Origin: Chlamydia sp.
GTDB taxonomy: Bacteria; Chlamydiota; Chlamydiia; Chlamydiales; Chlamydiaceae
Assembly: GCF_017472245.1 (NCBI RefSeq)
Contig: NZ_JAFUQR010000008.1
Coordinates: 62,001 to 126,000 of the forward strand
Direction: 5' to 3'
Length of the DNA: 64,000 nucleotides
Below, in pieces: positions 42,659 through 51,120 of the stretch. The notes below the pieces were generated by a model. That model was not told the origin of the DNA, made no database searches, and saw nothing but the letters and a program-made list of their open reading frames with translations. How positions within the stretch are numbered: position 1 is the first letter of the stretch; each line of letters opens with the position of its first letter. The translations under genes and the position numbers were made by a program.

Positions 42659-44464
42659 CTACCTTTGCGCTACATGCTTATAGCATAAAAGCGATGCTTT
42701 TTGCACTTGAGAATTGCAACCATCCTCTTTCGACGAAAGTTTTTGCAAAACTTCCCAAGCCTGATGATATTCTTTCTGTTCCACTAGGCTTAACCCCAGC
42801 AATCGTAAAGCTTCCTTAGAAGAAGATACTCGCACAAGCCAAGAGCTATATATTATGCAAAGCTGGTAATCTCCTTTAGAGAATAGATATTGCGCATCCG
42901 CGAGACAGTTCGCAATTTCTGCATCACAAGCTAATGTTTTCGGGAAATCCTCTTCATCTAAAAAATTTTCTATCAACATGAGTTGAGAGAAGGTCCGCAT
43001 AGCTAAAGCTTGTTTATAAAAACGCTTCACAAATTGCAGAACTCGATTTTGACATGCCTTCTCTCGTTGAGAAAAAGACATAATCTCTTTGAGTAAGCGC
43101 AAACACGCTTTTTCTTGTCCGCTTCTCCATAAATGCTTAGCACTGAAAAAGAGATAATGCACTAACTGTTGCCGATCTACATCAGAAACATCTTGCTCTT
43201 CCCATAAAATCAAATATTCTTTGAGGCGCGTATAGTGTTCATCATCTTCACAAACCATTTTCATAATATCTTGCTTAGAAAGCAGTAATTTATATCCCCA
43301 AGAAGTTCGTGGTTCCAAAATCTTTAACAATGCTAAGTACTCACTAGCCAATCGGGTATTCCCTTGTGCTACCCAAAAGACAAGCTCATCGCTAAAAGAC
43401 TCAATAGCCTTCTCTTTTAATTTTTGAATTTTTGAATTAGCGATTGCATGGCATATCTTTTGCGCATATCCGGAACCTGCCACCACTTCTTTTTTGATAC
43501 CATCTAAAACTAACGCATAATTCGGGTGTACATAACTATTCTCCCAAAGCAGTAGCGCATCCATGAAAAGAGGGAGCATGGTTTCTGGAACAACACAAAT
43601 GTGCTGCATCAATGTAGGAATAAGAGAACTTTCTGGGAAAAATGTTTTGTAAACAAACGCGTCAAATCCCCGCATTTGTTTCTGATAGAAAATAATCGTT
43701 GCATAATATTCTGGTAATAAGTCGCTTCGTACACCTTCTTGCAACTCCAGTAGATAACTTTTCCCCAACATTAATACTAAGCGGTTGTACATATCCGTGG
43801 ACCAAACGTATTCCCGAGAAAGAATTTTATTAAAAATTCTATCAAGAACGATCCGCCCTTCTGTATATTGCCCAGAACAAATTAAGCTCTCTGCGGCTAT
43901 ATCTTCCAAAACATAGGGAGGAAACAACTCGTAAATGTTTGTATCTAAGCATAGCGGCTTATTCTGATCCACATGCTCAAACCATAAAGAAAAAGCTTCG
44001 ATAGTTGCATTATATTCTTTGACACGATGTGCATATAAAGCTTTGAAAAACCAAAGATGCGCTTCTACTCCTTTCTCTTTTTCTAACTCAGCAATATATT
44101 CCGCCATTAGCGGCATATTATCTAAAAAATACGCATTCAGAATGCGTCCCTCTAACAACTCCCTATTTAAAAAGAAGGGAGCAGTTGTCTTTCTTTTATA
44201 GATACGAGAGAAAATCTCTTCAGATTCTTTGAATTTTTTTTGAATTTGCAAAGCAAATCCCTGACAGCAGAGTAAATACATTTGTTCTTGCTCTACAGGG
44301 AGCCCCTCTGCCAAGGTGCTTCCTTCTCGGAGCCTTGCGATGGTCCGATATTTACTTTCATGTTGTGCCAACGAAGAGTCTTTAGAAGCAAAAAACAGAT
44401 ATAACTTACCTCCTGCAGAAAAACAAGAGAGGAGAAAACCCACTAGCAAGAAAATGCGAACCAC
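42659..44464 (-). CDS. Large helical (TPR-like) exported or membrane-anchored protein (CT651-like)
   Basis: 601 residues, GTG start supported by the purine-rich AAGGAAAGAGAAGG upstream. An N-terminal hydrophobic segment (VRIFLLVGFLLSCFSAGGKL, residues 2-21) looks like a signal or anchor. The remainder is all helical with TPR-like units, for example YLLCCQGFALQIQKKFKESEE, LWFFKALYAHRVKEYNATIE and, near the end, LLGLSLVEQKEYHQAWEVL. No enzymatic motif is seen. Function unknown. Confidence 0.82.
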   Translation of the reverse strand: MVRIFLLVGFLLSCFSAGGKLYLFFASKDSSLAQHESKYRTIARLREGSTLAEGLPVEQEQMYLLCCQGFALQIQKKFKESEEIFSRIYKRKTTAPFFLNRELLEGRILNAYFLDNMPLMAEYIAELEKEKGVEAHLWFFKALYAHRVKEYNATIEAFSLWFEHVDQNKPLCLDTNIYELFPPYVLEDIAAESLICSGQYTEGRIVLDRIFNKILSREYVWSTDMYNRLVLMLGKSYLLELQEGVRSDLLPEYYATIIFYQKQMRGFDAFVYKTFFPESSLIPTLMQHICVVPETMLPLFMDALLLWENSYVHPNYALVLDGIKKEVVAGSGYAQKICHAIANSKIQKLKEKAIESFSDELVFWVAQGNTRLASEYLALLKILEPRTSWGYKLLLSKQDIMKMVCEDDEHYTRLKEYLILWEEQDVSDVDRQQLVHYLFFSAKHLWRSGQEKACLRLLKEIMSFSQREKACQNRVLQFVKRFYKQALAMRTFSQLMLIENFLDEEDFPKTLACDAEIANCLADAQYLFSKGDYQLCIIYSSWLVRVSSSKEALRLLGLSLVEQKEYHQAWEVLQKLSSKEDGCNSQVQKASLLCYKHVAQR

Positions 44465-44635
44465 AAAGCCTTCTCTTTCCTTAAAATACCTTACTTTTAA
44501 GTCGGATCTTTTTATCTAAGCTGCCTAGTTCACTTCAACAGTACAAAAAGCAACCCGTTAAAGAGTTGTGGAGTTTATATCAAAAAAATTTAACCTTTCA
44601 AAGAAAAAGTATAAAACAAGTTCCTCTGTGATTTC

Positions 44636-44650
44636 GGAGGGAGGGGGGGG
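44636..44650 (+). repeat. Guanine tract GGAGGGAGGGGGGGG
   Basis: An eight-G run following GGAGGGA lies in the gap between the recA terminator and the CT651-like gene. On the strand of that gene it reads as an eight-C run, about 175 bases before the start codon. Runs of this length can slip during replication and could vary between isolates. Confidence 0.8.
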
Positions 44651-44670
44651 ACAATCATAAAAACGTGCGC

Positions 44671-44703
44671 AACAAAAAGGGAAAGAGTGCACCTCTTTCC
44701 CTT
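44671..44703 (-). terminator. Intrinsic terminator of recA
   Basis: A perfect 11-bp stem (AAGGGAAAGAG / CTCTTTCCCTT) with a 5-base loop, followed on the minus strand by TTTTTG. It lies 33 bases after the recA stop codon. Confidence 0.93.
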
Positions 44704-44735
44704 GTGTCACAACCAACTTCAGTAGGTACCTAAAG

Positions 44736-45800
44736 CTATTTAATTGTCTCGACAACCTCTCGGGGTTCCTGTTCCATACAAGAGGATGCAAGAGTTTGCA
44801 TCGAGGAAGCTTGTACAGATTCATAAATGCGTCGCTCCAACTCCTGGAACAACTCTTTATTTCTTTTTAGTTCTTCTCGAACAGCTTCTCGTCCTTGACC
44901 TAACTTGCGATCTTGGTAATTAAACCAAGAGCCTTTCTTATCAATAATATTCTTCTCTACAGCAAGATCGATAATACATCCTGCGGAAGAGATTCCTTCA
45001 TTAAATAAAATATCGAATTCAGCAGTTCTGAATGGAGGAGCTAATTTGTTCTTAGCAACCTTCACCTTAATTCGGTTTCCTATATCGAAGTTTTCTCCTC
45101 CTTTTATGGAGCCGATACGCCGAATATCTATACGAATAGAAGAATAGAACTTAAGCGCTCGCCCCCCGGTTGTTGTTTCCGGGTTACCAAAACTCACGCC
45201 TATTTTCTCACGAATTTGGTTAATAAAAATTGCACAAGTATTTGTTCGTGCTAAAGTTGCTGTCAATTTTCGTAAAGCTTGCGACATCATACGAGCTTGT
45301 AAGCCCACATGCACGTCTCCAATTTCTCCTTCCAACTCACTTTTTGGAACTAAAGCAGCAACAGAATCGATAACGATGACATCTACAGCTCCGGATCGTG
45401 CTAAAAGCTCTGCAATACTCAAAGCATCCTCTCCACAATCAGGTTGAGAGATCATCAAGTCATTAATATTAGCACCTATTAATGCCGCGTAATTAGGGTC
45501 TAAAGCATGCTCAGCATCGATATAGGCTGCTACTCCCCCCATTTTTTGAGCATTAGCTACTATATGCGTTGCCAGAGTTGTCTTTCCAGAAGACTCTGGA
45601 CCAAAAATCTCTATAATTCTTCCTTTAGGAACCCCACCTATTCCCAAGGCTAAATCTAACGACAATGCACCTGTTTTGATAGTCGATATCTCATGAGCAG
45701 AGGAATGTTTTCCTAAACTCATGATGGATCCTGCGCCAAACTGTTTTTCAATATAAGCAATGGCGGCTTCCAAAGCCCTTTTTCGGTCGGGAACGCTCAT
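44736..45800 (-). CDS. recA: Recombinase RecA
   Basis: ATP-dependent strand-exchange protein for homologous recombination. 354 residues with Walker [12 protein letters not shown] (about 65-75), the [14 protein letters not shown] segment, Walker [42 protein letters not shown] (L2 loop) and the acidic C-terminal tail. It is followed by a strong terminator. CT650. Confidence 0.98.
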   Translation of the reverse strand: MSVPDRKRALEAAIAYIEKQFGAGSIMSLGKHSSAHEISTIKTGALSLDLALGIGGVPKGRIIEIFGPESSGKTTLATHIVANAQKMGGVAAYIDAEHALDPNYAALIGANINDLMISQPDCGEDALSIAELLARSGAVDVIVIDSVAALVPKSELEGEIGDVHVGLQARMMSQALRKLTATLARTNTCAIFINQIREKIGVSFGNPETTTGGRALKFYSSIRIDIRRIGSIKGGENFDIGNRIKVKVAKNKLAPPFRTAEFDILFNEGISSAGCIIDLAVEKNIIDKKGSWFNYQDRKLGQGREAVREELKRNKELFQELERRIYESVQASSMQTLASSCMEQEPREVVETIK

Positions 45801-45964
45801 GTATACTCCTTGTTGCGCTTCCTAGAAGACTCTACTCTAGGAGGTTGCTACCTACAACCTCTTGTATTTCGTGGCGTCAGTTTGCAATATTTCAAAGGCA
45901 ACAGTCAAGTGCTAGAATTTCAAAAAACACCTGCCATTTTTCCTCATAAAAACATAAATTCTTA

Positions 45965-46501
45965 TTACGTCAAATACAGCATATTTAAAGGAATATCATG
46001 TTCTTCCCTAGGAAGATGTACTATCTGTTGCTCCTTAAAACCTACCCCTACAGTCCAAATATATGGATATCTCATCAAAAACCGATCATAATATCCCCCG
46101 CCATATCCCAAGCGGAATTTATTCTGATCAAAAACGACAGCGGGAACCAAGGCTGCTGTAATGCATCGTGCATCCACTGCCTCTCCTTTTACAGCATCTA
46201 AGTCTTTCGGAGAAGAAAGTCTTTGCGTCTCCGCAAAAGAAAATGCAACAGGGATTAAATCCAATCCTTGTATTTTTGGAAAAAGAACCCGTTTCTGTTG
46301 AGCCAACCAAATATTAATTGCATGAACATCTAGCTCGGCACGAAAGGGAACGTAAGACAACACCAATCCTTTAGGAATATGATGAACAACAAAATCCCAC
46401 AAATGACGAGCAGCTTCCTTCCTTCGAAAAGGAGGAATTTGCTCACGTCTAGCTAATCCCTCTCGCCGTAAACAAAACTTCTGCTCTACAATTGTCTTCA
46501 T
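45965..46501 (-). CDS. ygfA: 5-formyltetrahydrofolate cyclo-ligase family protein
   Basis: Converts 5-formyl-THF to 5,10-methenyl-THF with ATP. 178 residues. An N-terminal basic region (LRREGLARREQIPPF) is followed by the C-terminal signature VPAVVFDQNKFRLGYGGGYYDRFL (about 121-144). The ATG overlaps the stop of the upstream MORN-like gene. CT649. Confidence 0.92.
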   Translation of the reverse strand: MKTIVEQKFCLRREGLARREQIPPFRRKEAARHLWDFVVHHIPKGLVLSYVPFRAELDVHAINIWLAQQKRVLFPKIQGLDLIPVAFSFAETQRLSSPKDLDAVKGEAVDARCITAALVPAVVFDQNKFRLGYGGGYYDRFLMRYPYIWTVGVGFKEQQIVHLPREEHDIPLNMLYLT

Positions 46502-47775
46502 GAGTGAATAACAGGCTTACCATCTTCATAAAAAACTTTTTTTAAAAGTCCTCCTGTCGGACTAAAAAAGGCCGCTGTCCCACAACCTTTTTCTACTTTA
46601 GCGTATGGGTAACGATCATCGGGTCGAAAATACTCACCTTTAATCAGCAGATCTTCCGCGTACTCTTCGGTTGCCATAATCTGTCCTTCAGGATAGTACA
46701 GCATCAAAAGTCCCTGTTTTTTATTTTGGACAAGTTCTTTACTGCTCTCTAAAGTTCCATTCGGATACCAAGTTTTTACTGATCCCTGTAAAATACCTTT
46801 AGACCAGGTTAACGACATTTTTTTCCCTCCTCCCAGCGGGTAAAAAAATACCTCTTCCCCCTCTTTGTGATCGTTGATTAGAGAATAAGTTTGTCGAACC
46901 TCTGTTCCTGTCTCATCGAAAACCACGACCTCTCCATGTGTAACCCCACGAAGGATTTGTCGTGTTTCTATAACTGCATATTTTCCGTAAACCGCTTGTT
47001 TTCCTTTACCATCTACTACACGAAAAAGTTCTGCCTTAGTGGCTGGATCGTAATATTTTCCTGTCCAAAGTTTTCCTTGAAAAAATTCTTCTTCGGCAAG
47101 TAGTTGTTGAGAATTGGGTTCATAGCGTAACGAGCTTCCTGACAACAACCCTTTACAAAAAGTTTGCTTTTTTAAAAGACTCCCTTCTTCAGTGAATATC
47201 AGAAAATCTCCATGAGCCACTCCTTTATGATAAGGGCATTGTTTCCACACATTTCCGTTAGAGTGATAATAGGTAGAGACTCCCTCTAAAAAGCCTTTTT
47301 CATATTGAATAACAGCCTCTAGTTGTCCCTCACTATCATAAGCATACGTTATTCCATCGAATAACCATCCCGCTTCTGCAGAAGGATGTAAATCTGCGAT
47401 ACCGCCGATAACTTCAGCTTGAATACGAATCTTTCCGTTACTATGCCATTCACGATAACGTCCAAAAGCTCGGTTATTCAAACACTCTAAATATTGCCGA
47501 ATTTGTCCATTTGGATAGTAAGTCGTTAAACAGGCAACAGCCTCCCCCGAAGCATTCTTGTAGGTACGCATGACTTTTTGATAGGGTTGAGGGGAAAGGA
47601 AATCAACCTTCGTATATTTTTGTAATTTTTCTTTGGAGCAAATTGTCTCAGAAAGACCATTCCTATCAATAATATTAATCCCCGTAAGGCGAAGTTTATC
47701 ATAAACTCCCGCATCTACTAATCCATTAAGTAAAAGAAAACACAAACACAACTTGATGCTTCTAGTTATAAACAT
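46498..47775 (-). CDS. Exported protein with MORN-like (YwqK-type) repeats
   Basis: 425 residues from the ATG at 47775 (MFITRSIKLCLC), which overlaps the upstream lipoprotein stop by 10 bases; longer non-ATG starts lie deeper in that gene. A signal peptide spans about residues 1-24. At least eight YxxG/W-type repeats follow, such as YYPNGQIRQYLE, WHSNGKIRIQAE, YHSNGNVWKQCPY, WYPNGTLESSKE and YYPEGQIMATEEY. These beta-hairpin repeats usually bind partners or membranes. Function unknown. CT648. Confidence 0.85.
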   Translation of the reverse strand: MFITRSIKLCLCFLLLNGLVDAGVYDKLRLTGINIIDRNGLSETICSKEKLQKYTKVDFLSPQPYQKVMRTYKNASGEAVACLTTYYPNGQIRQYLECLNNRAFGRYREWHSNGKIRIQAEVIGGIADLHPSAEAGWLFDGITYAYDSEGQLEAVIQYEKGFLEGVSTYYHSNGNVWKQCPYHKGVAHGDFLIFTEEGSLLKKQTFCKGLLSGSSLRYEPNSQQLLAEEEFFQGKLWTGKYYDPATKAELFRVVDGKGKQAVYGKYAVIETRQILRGVTHGEVVVFDETGTEVRQTYSLINDHKEGEEVFFYPLGGGKKMSLTWSKGILQGSVKTWYPNGTLESSKELVQNKKQGLLMLYYPEGQIMATEEYAEDLLIKGEYFRPDDRYPYAKVEKGCGTAAFFSPTGGLLKKVFYEDGKPVIHS

Positions 47776-48344
47776 CGTCCCCAAGCCTCCGCGTGCACAA
47801 CCCACACCTCGTTTCCTAATGAAGAAGTCTGTCTAGTCATTTCCCAATAAGAGAGAAACACCAAAGGGATTTGAGGATCTTTAAGATCAAATAACTTCAA
47901 TAAACTAGGAAGATCTTCTCCCTCTACTTGGATCTTTTTTCGTAAAGAAAATAACTTATGATGGCTTCCCAACTCTTTTTCTTCCCAAAACAACCGGTTA
48001 TCTTGTAAGAAAGCTTGCCGATCTTTGATCTCACGGCTTCTTCCTACCCAAGTCGTGATAGGAAGCTGACCAACTGCTTCCCGTTCCCTATTTAAAAAAA
48101 CAAGCTGCTCTCCCTTTGCGATCCAGTCAGAAAAATCTACTTGTTGTCGAGACGCCTTCCACTGAGCATTCTTGACTGCTACCCGGTGAACACGATCCCG
48201 TCTATTTTGCAACGCTTGCATATCCTTAAGCAAATCTTCCCAAGCTGCATTGATACGTTGCCGCCAGCACCACACACCTATCGCAGGAAGAGGGGCAACA
48301 CAACTAGCCAAAAATAGTAAAGTCAAAATCCAGAGCCGCCGCAT
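47766..48344 (-). CDS. Putative lipoprotein with coiled coil (CT647-like)
   Basis: 192 residues. N-terminal basic-hydrophobic leader with lipobox LASC (Cys at about 15), or alternatively a membrane anchor running to about residue 26. A coiled-coil stretch follows (AWEDLLKDMQALQNRRDRVH) and then a small alpha/beta C-terminal domain containing QVEGEDLPSLLKLFDL. The anchor/coiled-coil/small-domain order is that of GspM or PilO. It begins at the stop of the upstream gene, with one base shared. Confidence 0.8.
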   Translation of the reverse strand: MRRLWILTLLFLASCVAPLPAIGVWCWRQRINAAWEDLLKDMQALQNRRDRVHRVAVKNAQWKASRQQVDFSDWIAKGEQLVFLNREREAVGQLPITTWVGRSREIKDRQAFLQDNRLFWEEKELGSHHKLFSLRKKIQVEGEDLPSLLKLFDLKDPQIPLVFLSYWEMTRQTSSLGNEVWVVHAEAWGRCL

Positions 48345-49723
48345 TACCCCCTCCCTTTCAAAGCCATTCGTACATCAAAATTTCGGTCTGCTAACTTTGT
48401 AGAAAGAACCGCCGAACCCAACCAAACCGATAATTTGTCCACGAAAGATGAAAAATCTTCATCATTAGCAAATCCTTGTAAGGAAACATAAGCTCGATAC
48501 TCTCCCGAAGGATTGTTCTCATAAGGAATATTTTCTAGTTTATACACATAGCGAGAGAAGGAAAGAGAAGGAAGACCCTCTGTCATCTGACCCAGCTTCT
48601 CCATCACTTCTTGGCTCGTAGGGACTGTAGGAAAATACTCATATCCTGAACTATGATCAGAATCACAAACCTCTTTCACTACCTGTTGAGCTGAGCGAAG
48701 TGTGTACGGTAATGTTTCTCCAAAAGATACTTCTTCAAAGACTCGTCGAGTATTTCGAACTACCAGCAGGGTTTCTAAACCACTGCCTACAAATACAGCA
48801 AAGGCACCTGCTAAAGCGAACTTAGTGATAGTCCATATTTTTCTTTGCAACCAACGACGACATGCTTTTCTAGAAAAGTCTTGCATTCCATAAGAAAAAC
48901 AAGGATCTTTACCACGTACTTCATGATAGGCTGCAGCGACCGCATCGCGATAAGGTTCTTGATCTGCAGAAAGCTCTGGGAACAGGGGGCTAATGATTAC
49001 AGGCACTCCAGCCCGTCGGCTTAATAAAATACGTAAAGAATTGGATAGATAAGCCCCATGAATTTCTGACAAAGACACTTTATATGTCTCTTGAACATAG
49101 ACGAAAGATGCCAACAAGTCATCCAACAGGTTTGTAGCATCATTTCTAAATCCCCGAGACAATAGTAAGGACCCTTCTTGAACAAAGATACATATCGTTT
49201 CGTCTATACTTTCATATACAAAAAAATAAGCTGTGAGCTGATGTAAAAGAGAGTGTTGAAGAGCAGAAAAGATATCTTTAGCTCGACAAGAGATCGTCGT
49301 GGCAATCCCCCCTTTTTCTTCTAAAACAGCCATCTCTTTAACAACAGATTGTCTTTGTAACATCCATAATGTAACGGCCCTTTCTTGATGAGAATTCCAT
49401 TTTCCAAGACTATGTGTAACAACGAGGTTTTTCAAGGGGAGCGCTGCAGTAGCTTCTTGCTCCGCATAGACCATTTTTAAAAAATATTTTTTGCTTTTTA
49501 AAGAAGAGATAACACTTTTTACTAAAGTCTCTCTTCCTTGTAAGTACAAAACAATCTTTAAAGATAAGGATCTTTTAGGCAAAGATAATGGAACCCCTTC
49601 CGCGAGCTCTTCGCAACGACAAAGACGCCACGCTTTACAGGTTTTCTGTAAAATTGCTATCCTGGTGACGTTTTCTGCATTTTGGGTCACTCCGACGCAG
49701 TAAATAGGCAGCTTAAAATCCAT
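48344..49723 (-). CDS. Bitopic membrane protein with actin-like N-terminus (CT646-like; GspL/PilMN-like candidate)
   Basis: 459 residues. The N-terminal about 290 residues look cytoplasmic and alpha/beta, consistent with a degenerate actin/PilM-like fold (LPLKNLVVTH, IDETICIFVQEGSLLLSRGF, IHGAYLSNSLRILLSR). One membrane helix sits at about 306-324 (FALAGAFAVFVGSGLETLLVV). The C-terminal about 130 residues end in a compact domain (EYRAYVSLQGFANDEDFSSF and onward) resembling PilN/GspL periplasmic domains. The fold match is by eye only. CT646, annotated hypothetical. Confidence 0.8.
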   Translation of the reverse strand: MDFKLPIYCVGVTQNAENVTRIAILQKTCKAWRLCRCEELAEGVPLSLPKRSLSLKIVLYLQGRETLVKSVISSLKSKKYFLKMVYAEQEATAALPLKNLVVTHSLGKWNSHQERAVTLWMLQRQSVVKEMAVLEEKGGIATTISCRAKDIFSALQHSLLHQLTAYFFVYESIDETICIFVQEGSLLLSRGFRNDATNLLDDLLASFVYVQETYKVSLSEIHGAYLSNSLRILLSRRAGVPVIISPLFPELSADQEPYRDAVAAAYHEVRGKDPCFSYGMQDFSRKACRRWLQRKIWTITKFALAGAFAVFVGSGLETLLVVRNTRRVFEEVSFGETLPYTLRSAQQVVKEVCDSDHSSGYEYFPTVPTSQEVMEKLGQMTEGLPSLSFSRYVYKLENIPYENNPSGEYRAYVSLQGFANDEDFSSFVDKLSVWLGSAVLSTKLADRNFDVRMALKGRG

Positions 49724-49825
49724 TTAGCGTTTTTCTTTTTCTTTTTAAAATGAAAAACGCACATTTTAGAAAATAAAAGCATCTTTTTCAAGAAAAACAT
49801 TATTAACAACAAACAAAGTTTTAAA

Positions 49826-50122
49826 ATGCTTTCTTATTTGCTTAGAACTGCAGTTAATATTTATAGTTTTTTAATTCTAATTTACGTTCTTTGTTCTTGG
49901 CTGCCAGAATGCCACAATATGCAGTGGTATCGAGTCATTCGTCGTTGGGTAACCCCATATCTCCGTATTTTTCATAAATTTGTACCTCGCATAGGATTTA
50001 TCGACATTAGCCCAATGATTGCTCTCCTTTGTCTTGGAATTCTTCCTTTCATGATTCTAAAAATTTTACATTTCATTGTTTTGAATGTGTTTCAATCACC
50101 ATGGCTTCTACAATTTTTATAA
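49826..50122 (+). CDS. yggT: YggT-family membrane protein
   Basis: 98 residues with two hydrophobic segments (about 4-26 and 60-90) separated by the YggT hallmark RRWVTPYLRIFHKFVPRIGFIDISPMIALLCL. Family function is poorly defined; in some bacteria it affects division or osmotic tolerance. It overlaps the next gene by 22 bases and diverges from CT646 with about 100 bases between. CT645. Confidence 0.9.
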   Translation: MLSYLLRTAVNIYSFLILIYVLCSWLPECHNMQWYRVIRRWVTPYLRIFHKFVPRIGFIDISPMIALLCLGILPFMILKILHFIVLNVFQSPWLLQFL

Positions 50123-51108
50123 AAAATCTTCCTCTCAAATCCCCGATAGTTTACGCCCCTTTAGCCGGATTTTCTGATTACCCCTATCGCCGTATGTCAG
50201 CCCAATACCATCCCGCACTCATGTTTTGCGAAATGGTTAAAATGGAGGGGCTGCACTACTGTCCTAAACGAACGTTACGTCTACTAGATTTTTCAGAATC
50301 TATGCGCCCTATCGGTGGCCAACTCTGTGGTAGCCGCCCGGAGCTTGCTGGAGAATCTGCAAAAGTACTAGAGGATTTAGGATTTGATCTCATAGATCTT
50401 AACTGTGGATGCCCCACAGACCGCATTACTAAAGATGGTAGCGGTTCCGGAATGCTTAAAACTCCAGAGCTAATAGGCAAAGTCATTGAGAAGATGGTAG
50501 AGGCTGTTTCTCTTCCTGTAACTGTTAAAATCCGTTCTGGCTGGGATTTCGAACATATTAACGTTGAAGAAACCGTCCGTATTATCAAAGAAAGTGGTGC
50601 TAGCGCTGTCTTTGTACATGGAAGAACCCGTTCGCAAGGATATAACGGGCCCAGTAACTTAGATTTTATTTCACAAGCAAAACAAGCTGCAGGTAATCAT
50701 TTTCCTGTTTTCGGAAACGGAGATGTTTTCTCCCCAGAGGCCGCTAAAACTATGCTAGAAACCACTCTTTGCGATGGAATCCTTGTTGCTCGAGGTACTA
50801 TGGGAGCTCCTTGGATTGGGAAGCAAATAGAAGATTACCTAACGACAGGGACATACTCCACTCCTTCCTTCTCCATGAGAAAACAAGCTTTCATACAGCA
50901 TTTACAATGGATAGAGGAGTATTACCAAAGCGAAGAAAAACTATTAACAGACACGCGAAAACTTTGCGGCTATTACTTAATACTTTCTCCTAAAGTACGT
51001 TCTTTGCGCGCAGGTTTAGCCAAAGCTTCTTCAGCAAAGGAAATCTATCAACTTATTGAAAATTTTGAAGAACCCCAGGAAGAGGTTGAAGAACTCTTTT
51101 CTGAATAG
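50101..51108 (+). CDS. dus: tRNA-dihydrouridine synthase
   Basis: FMN-dependent reductase of tRNA uridines. 335 residues from the ATG at 50101 (MASTIFIKNLPL), which overlaps yggT. Seen: APLAGFSDYPYRRM, the catalytic Cys motif LNCGCPTDRITKDGSGSGML (about 99-118), TVKIRSGWD, HGRTRSQGYNGPSN and NGDVFSPEAA. CT644 (yohI). Confidence 0.95.
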   Translation: MASTIFIKNLPLKSPIVYAPLAGFSDYPYRRMSAQYHPALMFCEMVKMEGLHYCPKRTLRLLDFSESMRPIGGQLCGSRPELAGESAKVLEDLGFDLIDLNCGCPTDRITKDGSGSGMLKTPELIGKVIEKMVEAVSLPVTVKIRSGWDFEHINVEETVRIIKESGASAVFVHGRTRSQGYNGPSNLDFISQAKQAAGNHFPVFGNGDVFSPEAAKTMLETTLCDGILVARGTMGAPWIGKQIEDYLTTGTYSTPSFSMRKQAFIQHLQWIEEYYQSEEKLLTDTRKLCGYYLILSPKVRSLRAGLAKASSAKEIYQLIENFEEPQEEVEELFSE

Positions 51109-51120
51109 AAAAAAGACCAC

